A stretch of 64,000 nt of DNA from Azorhizobium sp943371865. GTDB taxonomy: Bacteria; Pseudomonadota; Alphaproteobacteria; Rhizobiales; Xanthobacteraceae. The notes beneath the pieces were generated by a model. It was given only the letters and a program-made list of their open reading frames with translations. It was not told where the DNA came from and did no database searches. The position numbers and the translations under genes are program-made. The first letter of the stretch is position 1, and each line of letters starts with the position of its first letter. The stretch is taken from the NCBI RefSeq assembly GCF_943371865.1, contig NZ_CALRWL010000011.1, forward strand, positions 62,001 through 126,000. Reading direction: 5' to 3'. Shown here in pieces: positions 43,201 to 50,722 of the stretch.

Positions 43201-43408
43201 CCGCGCGCCCATGGCCATCGCGGTCATCGGCGGGCTGATCGCCTCCACCGTGCTGTCGCTGGTGTTCGTGCCGGCGGTGTTCACGGTGATGGACGATCTC
43301 GGCCGCCTGTCCGGCCGGCTGTTCGGCCGCTTCATCGGCGCCACCGACGAGCCGGGGGAGCATGCGCCGGAGGCGAAACATCCCCACCTGCCCCGCGCGG
43401 CCGAATAA
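40271..43408 (+). CDS. RND efflux transporter, HAE1/AcrB-type
   Basis: 1045 residues, the usual length, with twelve membrane helices and two large periplasmic loops. Family landmarks are the N-terminal AWAIRKPIPSLVLFVVLTALG, PNIDLPIVMVTVTQTGAAPSELETQV in two parts, and the transmembrane-4 proton-relay region VTGILVDDAIVEIENIVRHM with paired Asp. GIVTKNAILLVDFAIE contains the transmembrane-10 Lys. It should export hydrophobic drugs or metabolites as a trimer by proton antiport. The substrate range is not predictable. Confidence 0.95.
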   Translation: MAINISAWAIRKPIPSLVLFVVLTALGIFHFRSLPVTQMPNIDLPIVMVTVTQTGAAPSELETQVTKKVENAVAGVSGVKHITSSISEGTSVTTIEFHLETLVDRAVNDTRDAVTKIRTELPQSIEEPQIQRVDIEGLPIVTYAVSSPTMTPEELSWFVDDTIARTLQGVRGVAQVKREGGVDREIRVALDPERLMAMGVTAAEVSRQLRATNVDVSGGRGQVGTQEQSIRTLAGAATVEALADTRIVLSNGRYVRLKDLGTVSDGATEQRVFARLDGKPVVAFGVYRAKGFSDVVVYDRTAEEVQKLLAAYPNVSITMIDTTVRYTKADYQSAMHTLIEGAILAVIVVFLFLRDWRATLITTLAIPLSILPTFWVMDALGFSLNAVSLLAITLVTGILVDDAIVEIENIVRHMRQGKSPYRASIEAADEIGLAVVATTLTIAAVFVPVSFMGGIAGQYFKQFGITVAIAVLFSLAVARLITPLLAAYFLRDTGHRESGDGFIMRHYIGILGWSVRHRFITILMGFGVFAGTIFLSTLLPSGFLPTNDISRSMVSIELPPGATIEETQQVADRITRTMREQPEVASVYATAGGGGQGGLAMIAGEVRKATIVINLKPRDERTESQKAFESRMSPALKAIPDIRYTWSQDGQNTQRGFTVILSGSDGAAVEKAALELEKQVRDRVPVLSNVVSSASLDRPEIRIVPKLDEAAELGVSVDTIADTVRIATIGDVAANLAKFSAKDRQIDIRVQLDERARTHLSTFDALKVPTASGVAVPLTTVAEVHFGKGPTALDRYDRARRIAVEADLVGATPLGVALEQVKALPAARNLPAGVTLKESGDAEIMGEVFSGFAMAIGAGVMLVLAVLILLFHDVLQPITILISLPLSIGGAFIALLLTGNSVSLPVVIGFLMLMGIVTKNAILLVDFAIESIAHGHSRFDALMEAGRKRAQPIVMTTIAMAAGMVPSALALGEGGSFRAPMAIAVIGGLIASTVLSLVFVPAVFTVMDDLGRLSGRLFGRFIGATDEPGEHAPEAKHPHLPRAAE

Positions 43409-43431
43409 GGCCTGACGCAAGCACGACCGGT

Positions 43432-43477
43432 TACGAGCAACGGCGCGGCGGGGCAGCCCTTCGCGCCGTTGCTCGTA
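43432..43477. terminator. Strong hairpin after the RND operon (no T-run)
   Basis: TACGAGCAACGGCGCG (43432-43447) pairs perfectly with CGCGCCGTTGCTCGTA (43462-43477), giving a 16-bp stem and a 14-nt loop 24 bp after the RND stop. No T-run follows, so it may be an mRNA 3' stability element or a rho-assisted terminator. Confidence 0.55.
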
Positions 43478-43770
43478 TGGGAAATCACAGAATGGAGATG
43501 GCCTTCAAATTATCACCGCATCGATCTTGACTTGTTCGTCAAACCGAACGAATGTCCTGTCATCGAGGCCCGACAACCTCCGGGTGATGCCCATGATGTG
43601 CCGCTGCTCCTGTTGATGCTCTGCCCCGTTTCGGGGACATGGCCGCCGTGCAACCCGCACTCGCATCCGCCCTTTTCCTTTTTTCCCGCTATGCGCAACG
43701 GCATACGTTGAGTCCGCTCAGACGAACGTCGTGCGTTGCCAGCCAGACCGGTGTCACACCGGAGGTGAAC
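43478..43770 (+). promoter_or_regulatory. Upstream leader region of metNIQ
   Basis: About 290 bp without a credible gene. TTGAC at 43527-43531 could be a -35 element. An interrupted dyad, TTCGT (43535-43539) and ACGAA (43548-43552), follows it. A small CCCCG-ttt-CGGGG hairpin is at 43624-43636. I looked for a SAM-type riboswitch, as seen upstream of methionine genes in other alphaproteobacteria, but could not recognise one. Confidence 0.35.
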
Positions 43771-44892
43771 GTGAACGCTCCTCTCTCTATTGTTGACCCG
43801 CCGGCCCCCCTTGCCGGGCCGGGAGGAGACAATCAGGCCGTGACCAACGCCGTGATCCGCTTTGAAGGCGTGGAAAAGACCTATCCCTCCCGCGCCGGCA
43901 CCGCCGCCGTGCCGGCGCTCACCGACGTCAACCTCACGGTGCCGGAAGCCGCCATCGTCGGCGTGATCGGCCGCTCCGGCGCCGGAAAGTCCACCTTGAT
44001 CCGGCTGGTCAACGGCCTGGAGGCGCCCACCTCGGGCCGGGTGGTGGTGGACGGCACCGACATCACCGCTTTGTCCGAGCCCGGCCTGCGCGAGGCGCGG
44101 CGCTCCATCGGCATGATCTTCCAGCACTTCAATCTGCTGGCCCGGCGCACCGCCTATCAGAATGTGGCGCTGCCGCTGGAGATCGCCGGCGTCTCCGCCC
44201 GCGAGATCAAGGCCCGGGTCGAGCCGCTGCTGGATCTGGTGGGCCTCGCCGACAAGCGCGACCGCTACCCCGCCGAACTCTCCGGCGGCCAGAAGCAGCG
44301 GGTGGGCATCGCCCGCGCGCTGGCCACCCGCCCCCGCGTGCTGCTCTCGGACGAGGCCACGTCGGCGCTGGACCCCGAGACCACCAACCAGATCCTGGCT
44401 TTGCTGCGCAAGGTGAATGCGGAGCTGAAGCTCACCGTGCTGCTGATCACCCACGAGATGGCGGTGATCAAGGCGGTGGCCGACCGGGTGGCGGTGCTGG
44501 ACGGCGGGCGCATCGTCGAGGAGGGCCGCACCTTCGAGCTGTTCGCCCGGCCGCAGCATCCCACCACCCGCTCCTTCATCTCCGCCATCACCGGCGCCAA
44601 CCTGCCGCCGCATCTGGCGGATCGCATCCAGGCGGCCCCCATACCCGGCGGGCAGGCGGTGCTGCGCATCGTGTTCACCGGCGCCCATGCCACCGACCCG
44701 GTGCTGTCGCGGGTGTCGCGGCTCTTGTCCATCGATCTCAACATCATCCAGGCCCAGGTGGACGACATTGCCGGCGAGCCGTTCGGCGTCATCGTGGTCT
44801 CGCTGCCCGGCGATGCCGCCACCCTCGGCGCGGTGACGGCGGCCATCGAGCGCCTCGGGCTCGCCACGGAGGTGATCGGCTATGTTTCCTGA
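43771..44892 (+). CDS. metN: Methionine ABC importer ATP-binding protein MetN
   Basis: 373 residues from a GTG with GGAGG five bases upstream. An in-frame GTG at 43840 with GGAGGAG is an alternative. Motifs are Walker A GRSGAGKST, Q-loop MIFQHFNLLARRT, signature LSGGQKQRVGIARAL, Walker B VLLSDEATSALD and switch LLITHEM. The C-terminal about 80 residues form the NIL domain (GGQAVLRIVFTGAHATDPVLS in two parts), which binds L-methionine and shuts off transport when the cell is replete. The NIL domain, metI and metQ neighbours make the methionine assignment firm. Confidence 0.95.
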   Translation: MNAPLSIVDPPAPLAGPGGDNQAVTNAVIRFEGVEKTYPSRAGTAAVPALTDVNLTVPEAAIVGVIGRSGAGKSTLIRLVNGLEAPTSGRVVVDGTDITALSEPGLREARRSIGMIFQHFNLLARRTAYQNVALPLEIAGVSAREIKARVEPLLDLVGLADKRDRYPAELSGGQKQRVGIARALATRPRVLLSDEATSALDPETTNQILALLRKVNAELKLTVLLITHEMAVIKAVADRVAVLDGGRIVEEGRTFELFARPQHPTTRSFISAITGANLPPHLADRIQAAPIPGGQAVLRIVFTGAHATDPVLSRVSRLLSIDLNIIQAQVDDIAGEPFGVIVVSLPGDAATLGAVTAAIERLGLATEVIGYVS

Positions 44893-45559
44893 CTTCCTGT
44901 CCCCGGCCATCATCGACCTTTTGATCGAGGCCACCCGCCAGACCCTCTATATGGTGGCCATCGCCGGCTTCATCGGCACGCTGATCGGCCTGCCGCTGGG
45001 CGTGTTCCTGGCCACCAGCCGCTCGGGCGAATTGTTCGCCGCGCCGTGGCTGAACCATATCCTCGGCCTGGTGGTGAATGCCGCCCGCTCGACACCCTTC
45101 ATCATCCTGGTGGTGGCGATCATCCCCTTCACCCGGCTCATCGCCGGCACCTCCATCGGCACCAATGCGGCCATCGTGCCGCTCACGGTGGCGGCAGCGC
45201 CCTTCATTGCCCGGCTGATCGAGGCGGCAATCCGCGAGGTGGACCAGGGACTGGTGGAAGCTGCCCGCGCCATGGGCGCCAGCCCGTTGCAGATCGTGCG
45301 CAAGGTGCTGCTGCCGGAGGCGCTGCCGGCCATCACGCTGGCCCTCACCCTCGCCGTGGTCAGCCTGCTGGGCTATTCGGCCATGGTGGGCGCCGTGGGC
45401 GGCGGCGGCCTGGGCGATCTCGGCATCCGCTTCGGCTATCAGCGCTTCATGCCCGACGTGATGGCGGCGGTGGTGATCGTGCTCATCGTCCTGGTGCAGG
45501 GCGTGCAGAGCATCGGCGACCTGCTGGCCCGTCGCCTCGACAAGCGCAATCGCGGTTAG
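44882..45559 (+). CDS. metI: Methionine ABC importer permease MetI
   Basis: 225 residues, overlapping metN by 11 bp. About five membrane helices with the MetI family pattern: TLYMVAIAGFIGTLIGLPLG, VNAARSTPFIILVVAIIPFTR, and the cytoplasmic coupling loop VEAARAMGASPLQIVRKVLLPEALP in two parts. A C-terminal LLGYSAMVGAVGGGGLGDLGIR follows. It forms the homodimeric channel for methionine uptake with MetN and MetQ. Confidence 0.95.
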   Translation: MFPDFLSPAIIDLLIEATRQTLYMVAIAGFIGTLIGLPLGVFLATSRSGELFAAPWLNHILGLVVNAARSTPFIILVVAIIPFTRLIAGTSIGTNAAIVPLTVAAAPFIARLIEAAIREVDQGLVEAARAMGASPLQIVRKVLLPEALPAITLALTLAVVSLLGYSAMVGAVGGGGLGDLGIRFGYQRFMPDVMAAVVIVLIVLVQGVQSIGDLLARRLDKRNRG

Positions 45560-45603
45560 AGCGCGATCCCTACTTTAGCGTTTCAGTTCAACGGAGACTC
45601 GTC

Positions 45604-46383
45604 ATGTCCATTCGTGCCCTCGCTGTGGGCCTCGCCCTCAGCCTTGCCGCCGGCACCGCCGGCGCCGAGACCATCAAGATCGGCGTCACCCCCGGCCCCC
45701 ACGCCCAGATCCTGGAAGCGGTGAAGCCCGTCGCCGCCAAGCAGGGCCTCGACATCCAGATCACCGAATTCTCGGACTATGTGGTGCCCAACGTGGCGCT
45801 GGATTCCGGCGAGTTGCAGGCCAACTCCTTCCAGCACCAGCCCTATCTCGACAACCAGGTGGCTGACCGGAAGTTCAAGATCGTCTCCGTGGGCACCACG
45901 GTGAACTTCCCCATCGGCATCTATTCCAAGAAGTTCAAGACCTTCGACGAGGTGCCCGTGGGCGGCACCATCGCCATCCCGAACGACCCCACCAATGGCG
46001 GGCGCGTGCTGCTGCTGCTCCAGGACAAGGGCATCATCAAGCTGCGCGACGGCGTCGGCTTCAAGCCCAGCGTCGCCGACATCACCGCCAATCCGAAGAA
46101 GCTGAAGATCGTCGAGATCGACGCCGCCCAGCTGCCGCGCTCGCTGCCCGACGTGGACGCCGCCGGCATCAACACCAATTATGCCAAGGAAGCGGGCCTC
46201 GACCCGGTGAAGGACCCGATCCTGCGCGAGAATCCCAAGGGTCCCTATGTGAACGTCATCGCCGTGCGCACCCAGGACAAGGACAAGCCGTGGGTGGCGG
46301 TGCTGGTGAAGAGCTACCAGTCCCCCGAGGTGAAGCAGGTCATCCTCGACACCTTCAAGGGCGCGGTTCTGCCCAGCTGGTGA
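45604..46383 (+). CDS. metQ: Methionine-binding periplasmic protein MetQ
   Basis: 259 residues with a signal peptide of about 21 residues (ending AGTAGA). There is no lipobox Cys, so it is soluble, unlike the E. coli lipoprotein. NlpA/MetQ features are IKIGVTPGPHAQILEAVKPVA (in two parts), DYVVPNVALDSGELQANSFQHQPYLD in two parts, and AIPNDPTNGGRVLLLL. It lies 44 bp after metI. A hairpin at 46392-46416 just past the stop probably ends the operon. Confidence 0.95.
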   Translation: MSIRALAVGLALSLAAGTAGAETIKIGVTPGPHAQILEAVKPVAAKQGLDIQITEFSDYVVPNVALDSGELQANSFQHQPYLDNQVADRKFKIVSVGTTVNFPIGIYSKKFKTFDEVPVGGTIAIPNDPTNGGRVLLLLQDKGIIKLRDGVGFKPSVADITANPKKLKIVEIDAAQLPRSLPDVDAAGINTNYAKEAGLDPVKDPILRENPKGPYVNVIAVRTQDKDKPWVAVLVKSYQSPEVKQVILDTFKGAVLPSW

Positions 46384-46391
46384 GTGCTCAG

Positions 46392-46416
46392 GGGCGTGGC
46401 CGCGGCGGCCGCGCCC
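46392..46416 (+). terminator. Hairpin after metQ
   Basis: GGGCG-T-GGCCG (46392-46402) pairs with CGGCC-G-CGCCC (46406-46416) around a 3-nt loop, nine bases after the metQ stop. Only a weak T/C tract (TTCCGTTC) follows, so it is a candidate terminator only. Confidence 0.5.
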
Positions 46417-46474
46417 TTCCGTTCAAGACGGCAAACCGCCCCCAAAGCGGGAGCCGCCGCGCCTAGCGCCGTGG

Positions 46475-46798
46475 TCAGGCGCCGGCGCCCAGGCGGGCCA
46501 CCACATCGTCCCGCGCGGACATGATCAGCTGGCGATAGTCCGCTTCCAGCGGCTCGTTCAGCACCTGCTCGAACGCCGCCATCAGCGACCACAGCGCCGC
46601 CACTTCGCCGGGATGATCCAGCAGTTCGCGGACGCCTTCGGCATCTTGATGATCGACCATGCGCGCCAGTAGGTCGAACACCACCAGCGCCACGGAATGA
46701 TTGAGGGTGAGGACAACCTCGCCACCTGGTGTCGCGAGGGCTTCGCTCAGCGGCTCATGACGGCCGTGAACGGGCATGGAGGAGAGCGGTCCGGACAT
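46475..46798 (-). CDS. Small unrecognised helical protein
   Basis: 107 residues from the ATG at 46798. An upstream in-frame TTG (46825) is possible, and no start has a good ribosome-binding sequence. I do not recognise a family. The protein is Leu/Ala/Glu-rich and predicted helical (LNHSVALVVFDLLARMVDHQD, EVAALWSLMAAFEQVLNEPLEADYRQLI in two parts, ARDDVVARLGAGA). There is no signal peptide or membrane helix. It lies between the metQ terminator and the tam gene on the opposite strand to metNIQ. Codon bias supports a real gene. Confidence 0.55.
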   Translation of the reverse strand: MSGPLSSMPVHGRHEPLSEALATPGGEVVLTLNHSVALVVFDLLARMVDHQDAEGVRELLDHPGEVAALWSLMAAFEQVLNEPLEADYRQLIMSARDDVVARLGAGA

Positions 46799-46929
46799 GG
46801 GAGCGACCCTGGTTGCGGTGCGCAATCCCCATTGTGTACAGAGGCTTTATGTCGTCGCAGCGACAGCTGAACCCTTGCCGTGCATGAATTTTGACCGCCT
46901 GGCCACCTTCCCCAGCGGCCCATTGGCCT

Positions 46930-47703
46930 TCAGCGGCGGGCCACCAGAAACAGCCGCGGAAATGCCAGCAGCACCCGGCCGTCGGCCCGCGGCGGGTAGT
47001 CCTGCGTCAGGCGCGCCTCGTAGGCGGCCAGGAAGTCCTGCTTCTGCGCCTCATCCAAAGGATCAAGGAATGGCCGCAGCCCGGTGCCCTTCATCCATTC
47101 CACGATCGCCGCCGGACTGGCCAACGGGTGATGATAGGTGGTGCGCCACAGGTCCACCTGCATCGCGTGGACGCTGAGCAGATCATAATAATAAGCGGAC
47201 GACGGCAGGATGGTGCGGGCCTTGGCCGCGTCCGCCAGGGCGTCGGCCCAAGGACCCTGCGCCGCCACCGCGCGCATGCCCACATGGGTGGGCTCATTGA
47301 GATTGTCCGGCATCTGCACCGCCAGCACGCCGCCGGGGGTCAGTTGGGAGATGAGGTGCGGAAACAGGACGGCATGGTCCGGCACCCATTGCAGCACCGC
47401 ATTGGCCAGGATCACATCCGCCGGCTCATCCAGCCTGTAGCTGGCCACGTCGGCCTCGATGAAGGTGGTGTGCGGCATGCGCTTGCGCGCCACGGCCAGC
47501 ATGTCCGGCGAGGTATCGATGCCGATCGCCTCCGCCTCGGGATAGCGTCCGGCCAGGATTTCGGTGGAATTGCCCGGCCCGCAGCCCAGGTCCACGATGC
47601 GCTTGGCCGCTTCCAGCGGGATCTGGGTCACCAGGTCTCGGGCCGGCCGGGTGCGTTCATCCTCGAACTTCAGATAGAGGCGCGCATTCCAGTCGGCAAC
47701 CAT
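46930..47703 (-). CDS. tam: Trans-aconitate 2-methyltransferase
   Basis: 257 residues from an ATG with AGGAGAGAGG just upstream. It is a class I S-adenosylmethionine methyltransferase: motif I VDLGCGPGNST near residue 37, acidic IGIDTSPDML at the end of strand 2, and the Tam-specific blocks ILANAVLQWVPDH, VQMPDNLNEPTHVGMR and YYDLLSVHAMQVDLWRTTYHH in two parts. Tam methylates trans-aconitate, a spontaneous inhibitor of aconitase, to a harmless monomethyl ester. It follows ettA on the same strand with a 61-bp gap. Confidence 0.93.
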   Translation of the reverse strand: MVADWNARLYLKFEDERTRPARDLVTQIPLEAAKRIVDLGCGPGNSTEILAGRYPEAEAIGIDTSPDMLAVARKRMPHTTFIEADVASYRLDEPADVILANAVLQWVPDHAVLFPHLISQLTPGGVLAVQMPDNLNEPTHVGMRAVAAQGPWADALADAAKARTILPSSAYYYDLLSVHAMQVDLWRTTYHHPLASPAAIVEWMKGTGLRPFLDPLDEAQKQDFLAAYEARLTQDYPPRADGRVLLAFPRLFLVARR

Positions 47704-47764
47704 GGCCTCTCTCCTGCTGCGGATCGGGGCCGCCCGAGCGCCGTTGCGCGCGGGCGGCCCCGGC

Positions 47765-49420
47765 TCACCGCGAGAACTTCTTATATTGAATCCGCTTGGG
47801 AATGGTCGAATCAATGCCCAGGCGACGCTTCTTGTCTTCTTCGTAATCGGCGAAGTTGCCCTCGAACCACTCCACGTGGCTGTCGCCTTCGAACGACAGC
47901 ATGTGGGTGGCGATGCGATCCAGGAAGAAGCGATCATGGGAGATGATGACGGCGCAGCCGGCATAATCTTCCAGCGCCTCTTCCAGGGCGCGCAGGGTGT
48001 CCACGTCCAGATCGTTGGTGGGCTCGTCGAGGAGGAGCACGTTGCCGCCCTCCTGCAGCACCTTGGCCAGATGCACCCGGTTGCGCTCGCCGCCCGAGAG
48101 CATGCCGACCTTCTTCTGCTGGTCGCCGCCCTTGAAGTTGAAGGCCGCGCAATAAGCGCGGGAGGGGATTTCCTTCTTGCCCACATAGATCACGTCGGTG
48201 CCGCCGGAGATTTCCTCCCAAACGGTCTTCTTCGGATCGAGCGCATCGCGGCTCTGATCGACGTAACCGAGCTTCACCGAATCGCCCACGGAGATGGTGC
48301 CCGAGTCCGGCGTCTCCAGGCCGGTGATCATGCGGAACAGCGTGGTCTTGCCCGCGCCGTTCGGCCCGATGACGCCGACGATGCCGCCGGGCGGCAGCTT
48401 GAACGACAGATCGTCGATCAGCATGCGGTCGCCGAACGACTTGCTCAGATGATCGAAGGCGATGACATTCTGGCCCAGGCGCTCGGCCACGGGAATGACG
48501 ATCTGGGTAGCGCTGGGCACCCGGTTGGCGGCGCGCTCCAGCAGGTCTTCATAGCGCTGGATACGGGCCTTGTTCTTGGCCTGGCGGGCCTTGGGCGAGG
48601 CGCCGATCCATTCCTGCTCGCGGGCGATGGCGCGCTCGCGGCTCTCATCCTCGCGGCCTTCCTGCTGCAGGCGCTTCTGCTTCTGCACCAGCCAGGACGA
48701 ATAGTTGCCCTCGTAGGGAATGCCGCGGCCGCGATCCAGCTCCAGGATCCAGCCGGTGACATTGTCCAGGAAGTAGCGGTCATGGGTGACGATCAGGATC
48801 GCGCCCGGATAAGTGCGCAGATGCCCTTCCAGCCATGCCGTGGTCTCGGCATCCAGATGGTTGGTGGGTTCGTCCAGCAGCAGCAGTTCCGGCTGTTCCA
48901 GCAGCAGGCGGCACAGCGCCACGCGGCGGCGCTCGCCGCCGGAGAGCGAGGCGACGTCGGCATCATCCGGCGGGCAGCGCAGGGCGCCCATGGCCTGATC
49001 CACCTTGCTGTCGAGATCCCACAGGCCCTGCGCCTCGATCTCGTCCTGCAGGCGGGTCATCTCGTCCGCCGTCTCCTCGGAATAATTCATGGCGAGGTCA
49101 TTGTAGCGGGTGAGGATCGCCACCTGCGGCGCAACGCCGTCCATCACGTTTTCACGGATGGACTTGGTGGGATCCAGCTGCGGCTCCTGGGGCAGATAGC
49201 CCACCCGGATGCCTTCCGCCGGGCGCGCCTCGCCGGAGAAATCCTTGTCCATGCCGGCCATGATGCGCAGCAAGGTGGACTTGCCCGAGCCGTTGTTGCC
49301 CAGCACGCCGATCTTGGCGTCGGGGAAGAACGACAGGTGCACATTGTCCAGCACCTTCTTCCCACCGGGATAGGCCTTGGTCAGGCTGTGCATATGATAA
49401 GCGTATTGATAGGAGGCCAT
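47765..49420 (-). CDS. ettA: Energy-dependent translational throttle protein EttA
   Basis: 551 residues, normal for the ABC-F protein EttA; AGGAGG directly precedes the ATG at 49420. Two ABC domains are present, with Walker A GNNGSGKST and GPNGAGKTT, signatures LSGGERRRVALCRLLL and LSGGERNRVHLAKVL, and Walker B LLLLDEPTNHLD and VLLLDEPTNDLD. The EttA-type arm and linker lie between. It binds the ribosomal E site and gates the first elongation step according to ADP/ATP ratio. It is in line with tam downstream. Confidence 0.96.
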   Translation of the reverse strand: MASYQYAYHMHSLTKAYPGGKKVLDNVHLSFFPDAKIGVLGNNGSGKSTLLRIMAGMDKDFSGEARPAEGIRVGYLPQEPQLDPTKSIRENVMDGVAPQVAILTRYNDLAMNYSEETADEMTRLQDEIEAQGLWDLDSKVDQAMGALRCPPDDADVASLSGGERRRVALCRLLLEQPELLLLDEPTNHLDAETTAWLEGHLRTYPGAILIVTHDRYFLDNVTGWILELDRGRGIPYEGNYSSWLVQKQKRLQQEGREDESRERAIAREQEWIGASPKARQAKNKARIQRYEDLLERAANRVPSATQIVIPVAERLGQNVIAFDHLSKSFGDRMLIDDLSFKLPPGGIVGVIGPNGAGKTTLFRMITGLETPDSGTISVGDSVKLGYVDQSRDALDPKKTVWEEISGGTDVIYVGKKEIPSRAYCAAFNFKGGDQQKKVGMLSGGERNRVHLAKVLQEGGNVLLLDEPTNDLDVDTLRALEEALEDYAGCAVIISHDRFFLDRIATHMLSFEGDSHVEWFEGNFADYEEDKKRRLGIDSTIPKRIQYKKFSR

Positions 49421-49605
49421 GCGCCACCGGCTCCGAGAAGGACTGCGTGAGTTTGGCGCCGTTTCTAGCCGTCCCCGTCGCGGGCGGCAAGGCGCGGTTG
49501 GGCGAAGGCGCATTTGGTTGAACGTGCAGCCGCCTCGCGCCCCCGCCGGCACGGGACGCAAGAGGCTACCGCGGCTCACCCCGCGCCATTCGGGAGGTCA
49601 GACCT

Positions 49606-50103
49606 TTGGACGATCACGATCACCCCCATCATTCCCATCCGGCGCCCGGCGCCATCGATTGGCGGGAGCACGGCGTCAAAGTGGTGCCCGGCGACAATCT
49701 CGACCCGCAAACCGCCCAGACTCCCGGCATGAACCGCGCCACCGCCATCAACCGCGCCCGCGCGGGCGCCGAGAAGTTGTGGGCCGGCACGGTGCACATC
49801 CACCCCGATGCCAAGACCGGCGCCCATCACCATGGCGACCTGGAGAGCGTGATCTTCGTGGTCAAGGGCCGCGCCCGCATGCGCTGGGGCGACCATCTGG
49901 AATTCACCGCCGAGGCCGGGCCGGGCGATTTCATCTATGTGCCGCCCTATGTGCCGCACCAGGAAATCAACGCCTCGCCGGACGAGGTGCTGGAATGCGT
50001 GCTGGTGCGCTCGGGGCAGGAGCCGGTGGTGGTCAATCTGGACATCACGCCGGTGGAGGCCCCCTCCACGGTGAAATGGATCGACCCCATCCACACGTCA
50101 TGA
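49606..50103 (+). CDS. Cupin-domain protein with His-rich N-terminus
   Basis: 165 residues from a TTG start at 49606 with GGGAGG eight bases upstream. The N-terminus is His-rich (DDHDHPHHSHPAP). A cupin barrel spans about residues 55-135, with both motifs complete: HHHGDLESVIFVVKGRARMRWGD (in two parts, His and Glu ligands) and GDFIYVPPYVPHQEIN with the second-motif His. A metal centre is therefore expected. Such small cupins can be isomerases, dioxygenases or ligand-binding proteins. No neighbouring gene fixes the substrate. Divergent from ettA. Confidence 0.85.
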   Translation: MDDHDHPHHSHPAPGAIDWREHGVKVVPGDNLDPQTAQTPGMNRATAINRARAGAEKLWAGTVHIHPDAKTGAHHHGDLESVIFVVKGRARMRWGDHLEFTAEAGPGDFIYVPPYVPHQEINASPDEVLECVLVRSGQEPVVVNLDITPVEAPSTVKWIDPIHTS

Positions 50104-50370
50104 GGCGGCGGCACCGGCGCGCCCCCGGGGGTCGGATGCGCACGTGCCCAGGCCAGTCGAATCCCGGCTCGGACGCGCGGGGCGGAGCCGTCCACCGGTG
50201 GCCCGATCGCCCCGGCGCCGGGGCGCGCCGCTGTCCACAGGCAGATCTGTTGCCGGACAAGGGTTTTGCCCCCTGCCCCGAGAGAAATCGCGAATGCCTG
50301 TTGCAATCTCGGTGGGGTTTTGGCATGAACACGCACCGCCGACGGGGTTCACCCCCAGACGGCATTGGAG

Positions 50371-50445
50371 GCGGGCGTAGCTCAGGGGTAGAGCACAACC
50401 TTGCCAAGGTTGGGGTCGTGGGTTCGAATCCCATCGCCCGCTCCA
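50371..50445 (+). tRNA. tRNA-Gly (anticodon GCC)
   Basis: 75 nt including an encoded CCA. Acceptor GCGGGCG pairs with CGCCCGC, the D-arm region is GTAGCTCAGGGGTAGAGCAC, the anticodon stem CAACC/GGTTG closes the loop TTGCCAA with anticodon GCC, and the T-arm carries GGTTCGAATCC. It reads GGC and GGT codons. An intrinsic terminator lies 30 bp downstream. The DNA beyond it looks accessory, so this tRNA may be an integration site. Confidence 0.98.
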
Positions 50446-50474
50446 AATTTTCCCAATAAAATCTGATAGTTAGC

Positions 50475-50495
50475 AAACGCCCTTCGGGGCGTTTT
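50475..50495 (+). terminator. Intrinsic terminator after tRNA-Gly
   Basis: AAACGCCC (50475-50482), a stable TTCG tetraloop, then GGGCGTTTT (50487-50495). The stem is perfect and ends in a T tract, a standard rho-independent terminator for the tRNA transcript. Confidence 0.88.
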
Positions 50496-50722
50496 CTGCT
50501 TCCGTATGTCCACGCTGCGGGCGCTGGAAGCAGCACGGAAGCATCTGCACAAAAGTCGCTGGATAGCCTAGCGTGGCGACTGCTGTAGCGCGCAGGAGCA
50601 GATGTCACCCGCGCGCGGTGTGTTTTCAGCCCCCTTAAACGTCGATCAAAGCGATGTCTGAGAGTGCGCCACGGGAGCGCTGCAGCCAGGGGGCATGCGA
50701 GCGAAAGCAGGCGTTAATGTCT

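Noticed and set aside
43469..43711. An 80-codon frame in the metN leader
   Set aside because: Begins inside the hairpin arm, lacks a ribosome-binding site, and has a composition unlike the coding genes around it.
43478..43770. SAM riboswitch upstream of metN
   Set aside because: I could not match the core of any SAM riboswitch class by eye; only short generic hairpins are present.
50045..50608. A - strand frame with a peptide like MGFEPTTPTLARLCSTPELRP
   Set aside because: This is the well-known spurious translation of the antisense strand of a tRNA gene (here tRNA-Gly at 50371-50445).
50446..50722. Integrase or attachment-site remnant directly after tRNA-Gly
   Set aside because: No integrase-like frame was found and no second copy of the tRNA 3' end could be seen within the window.
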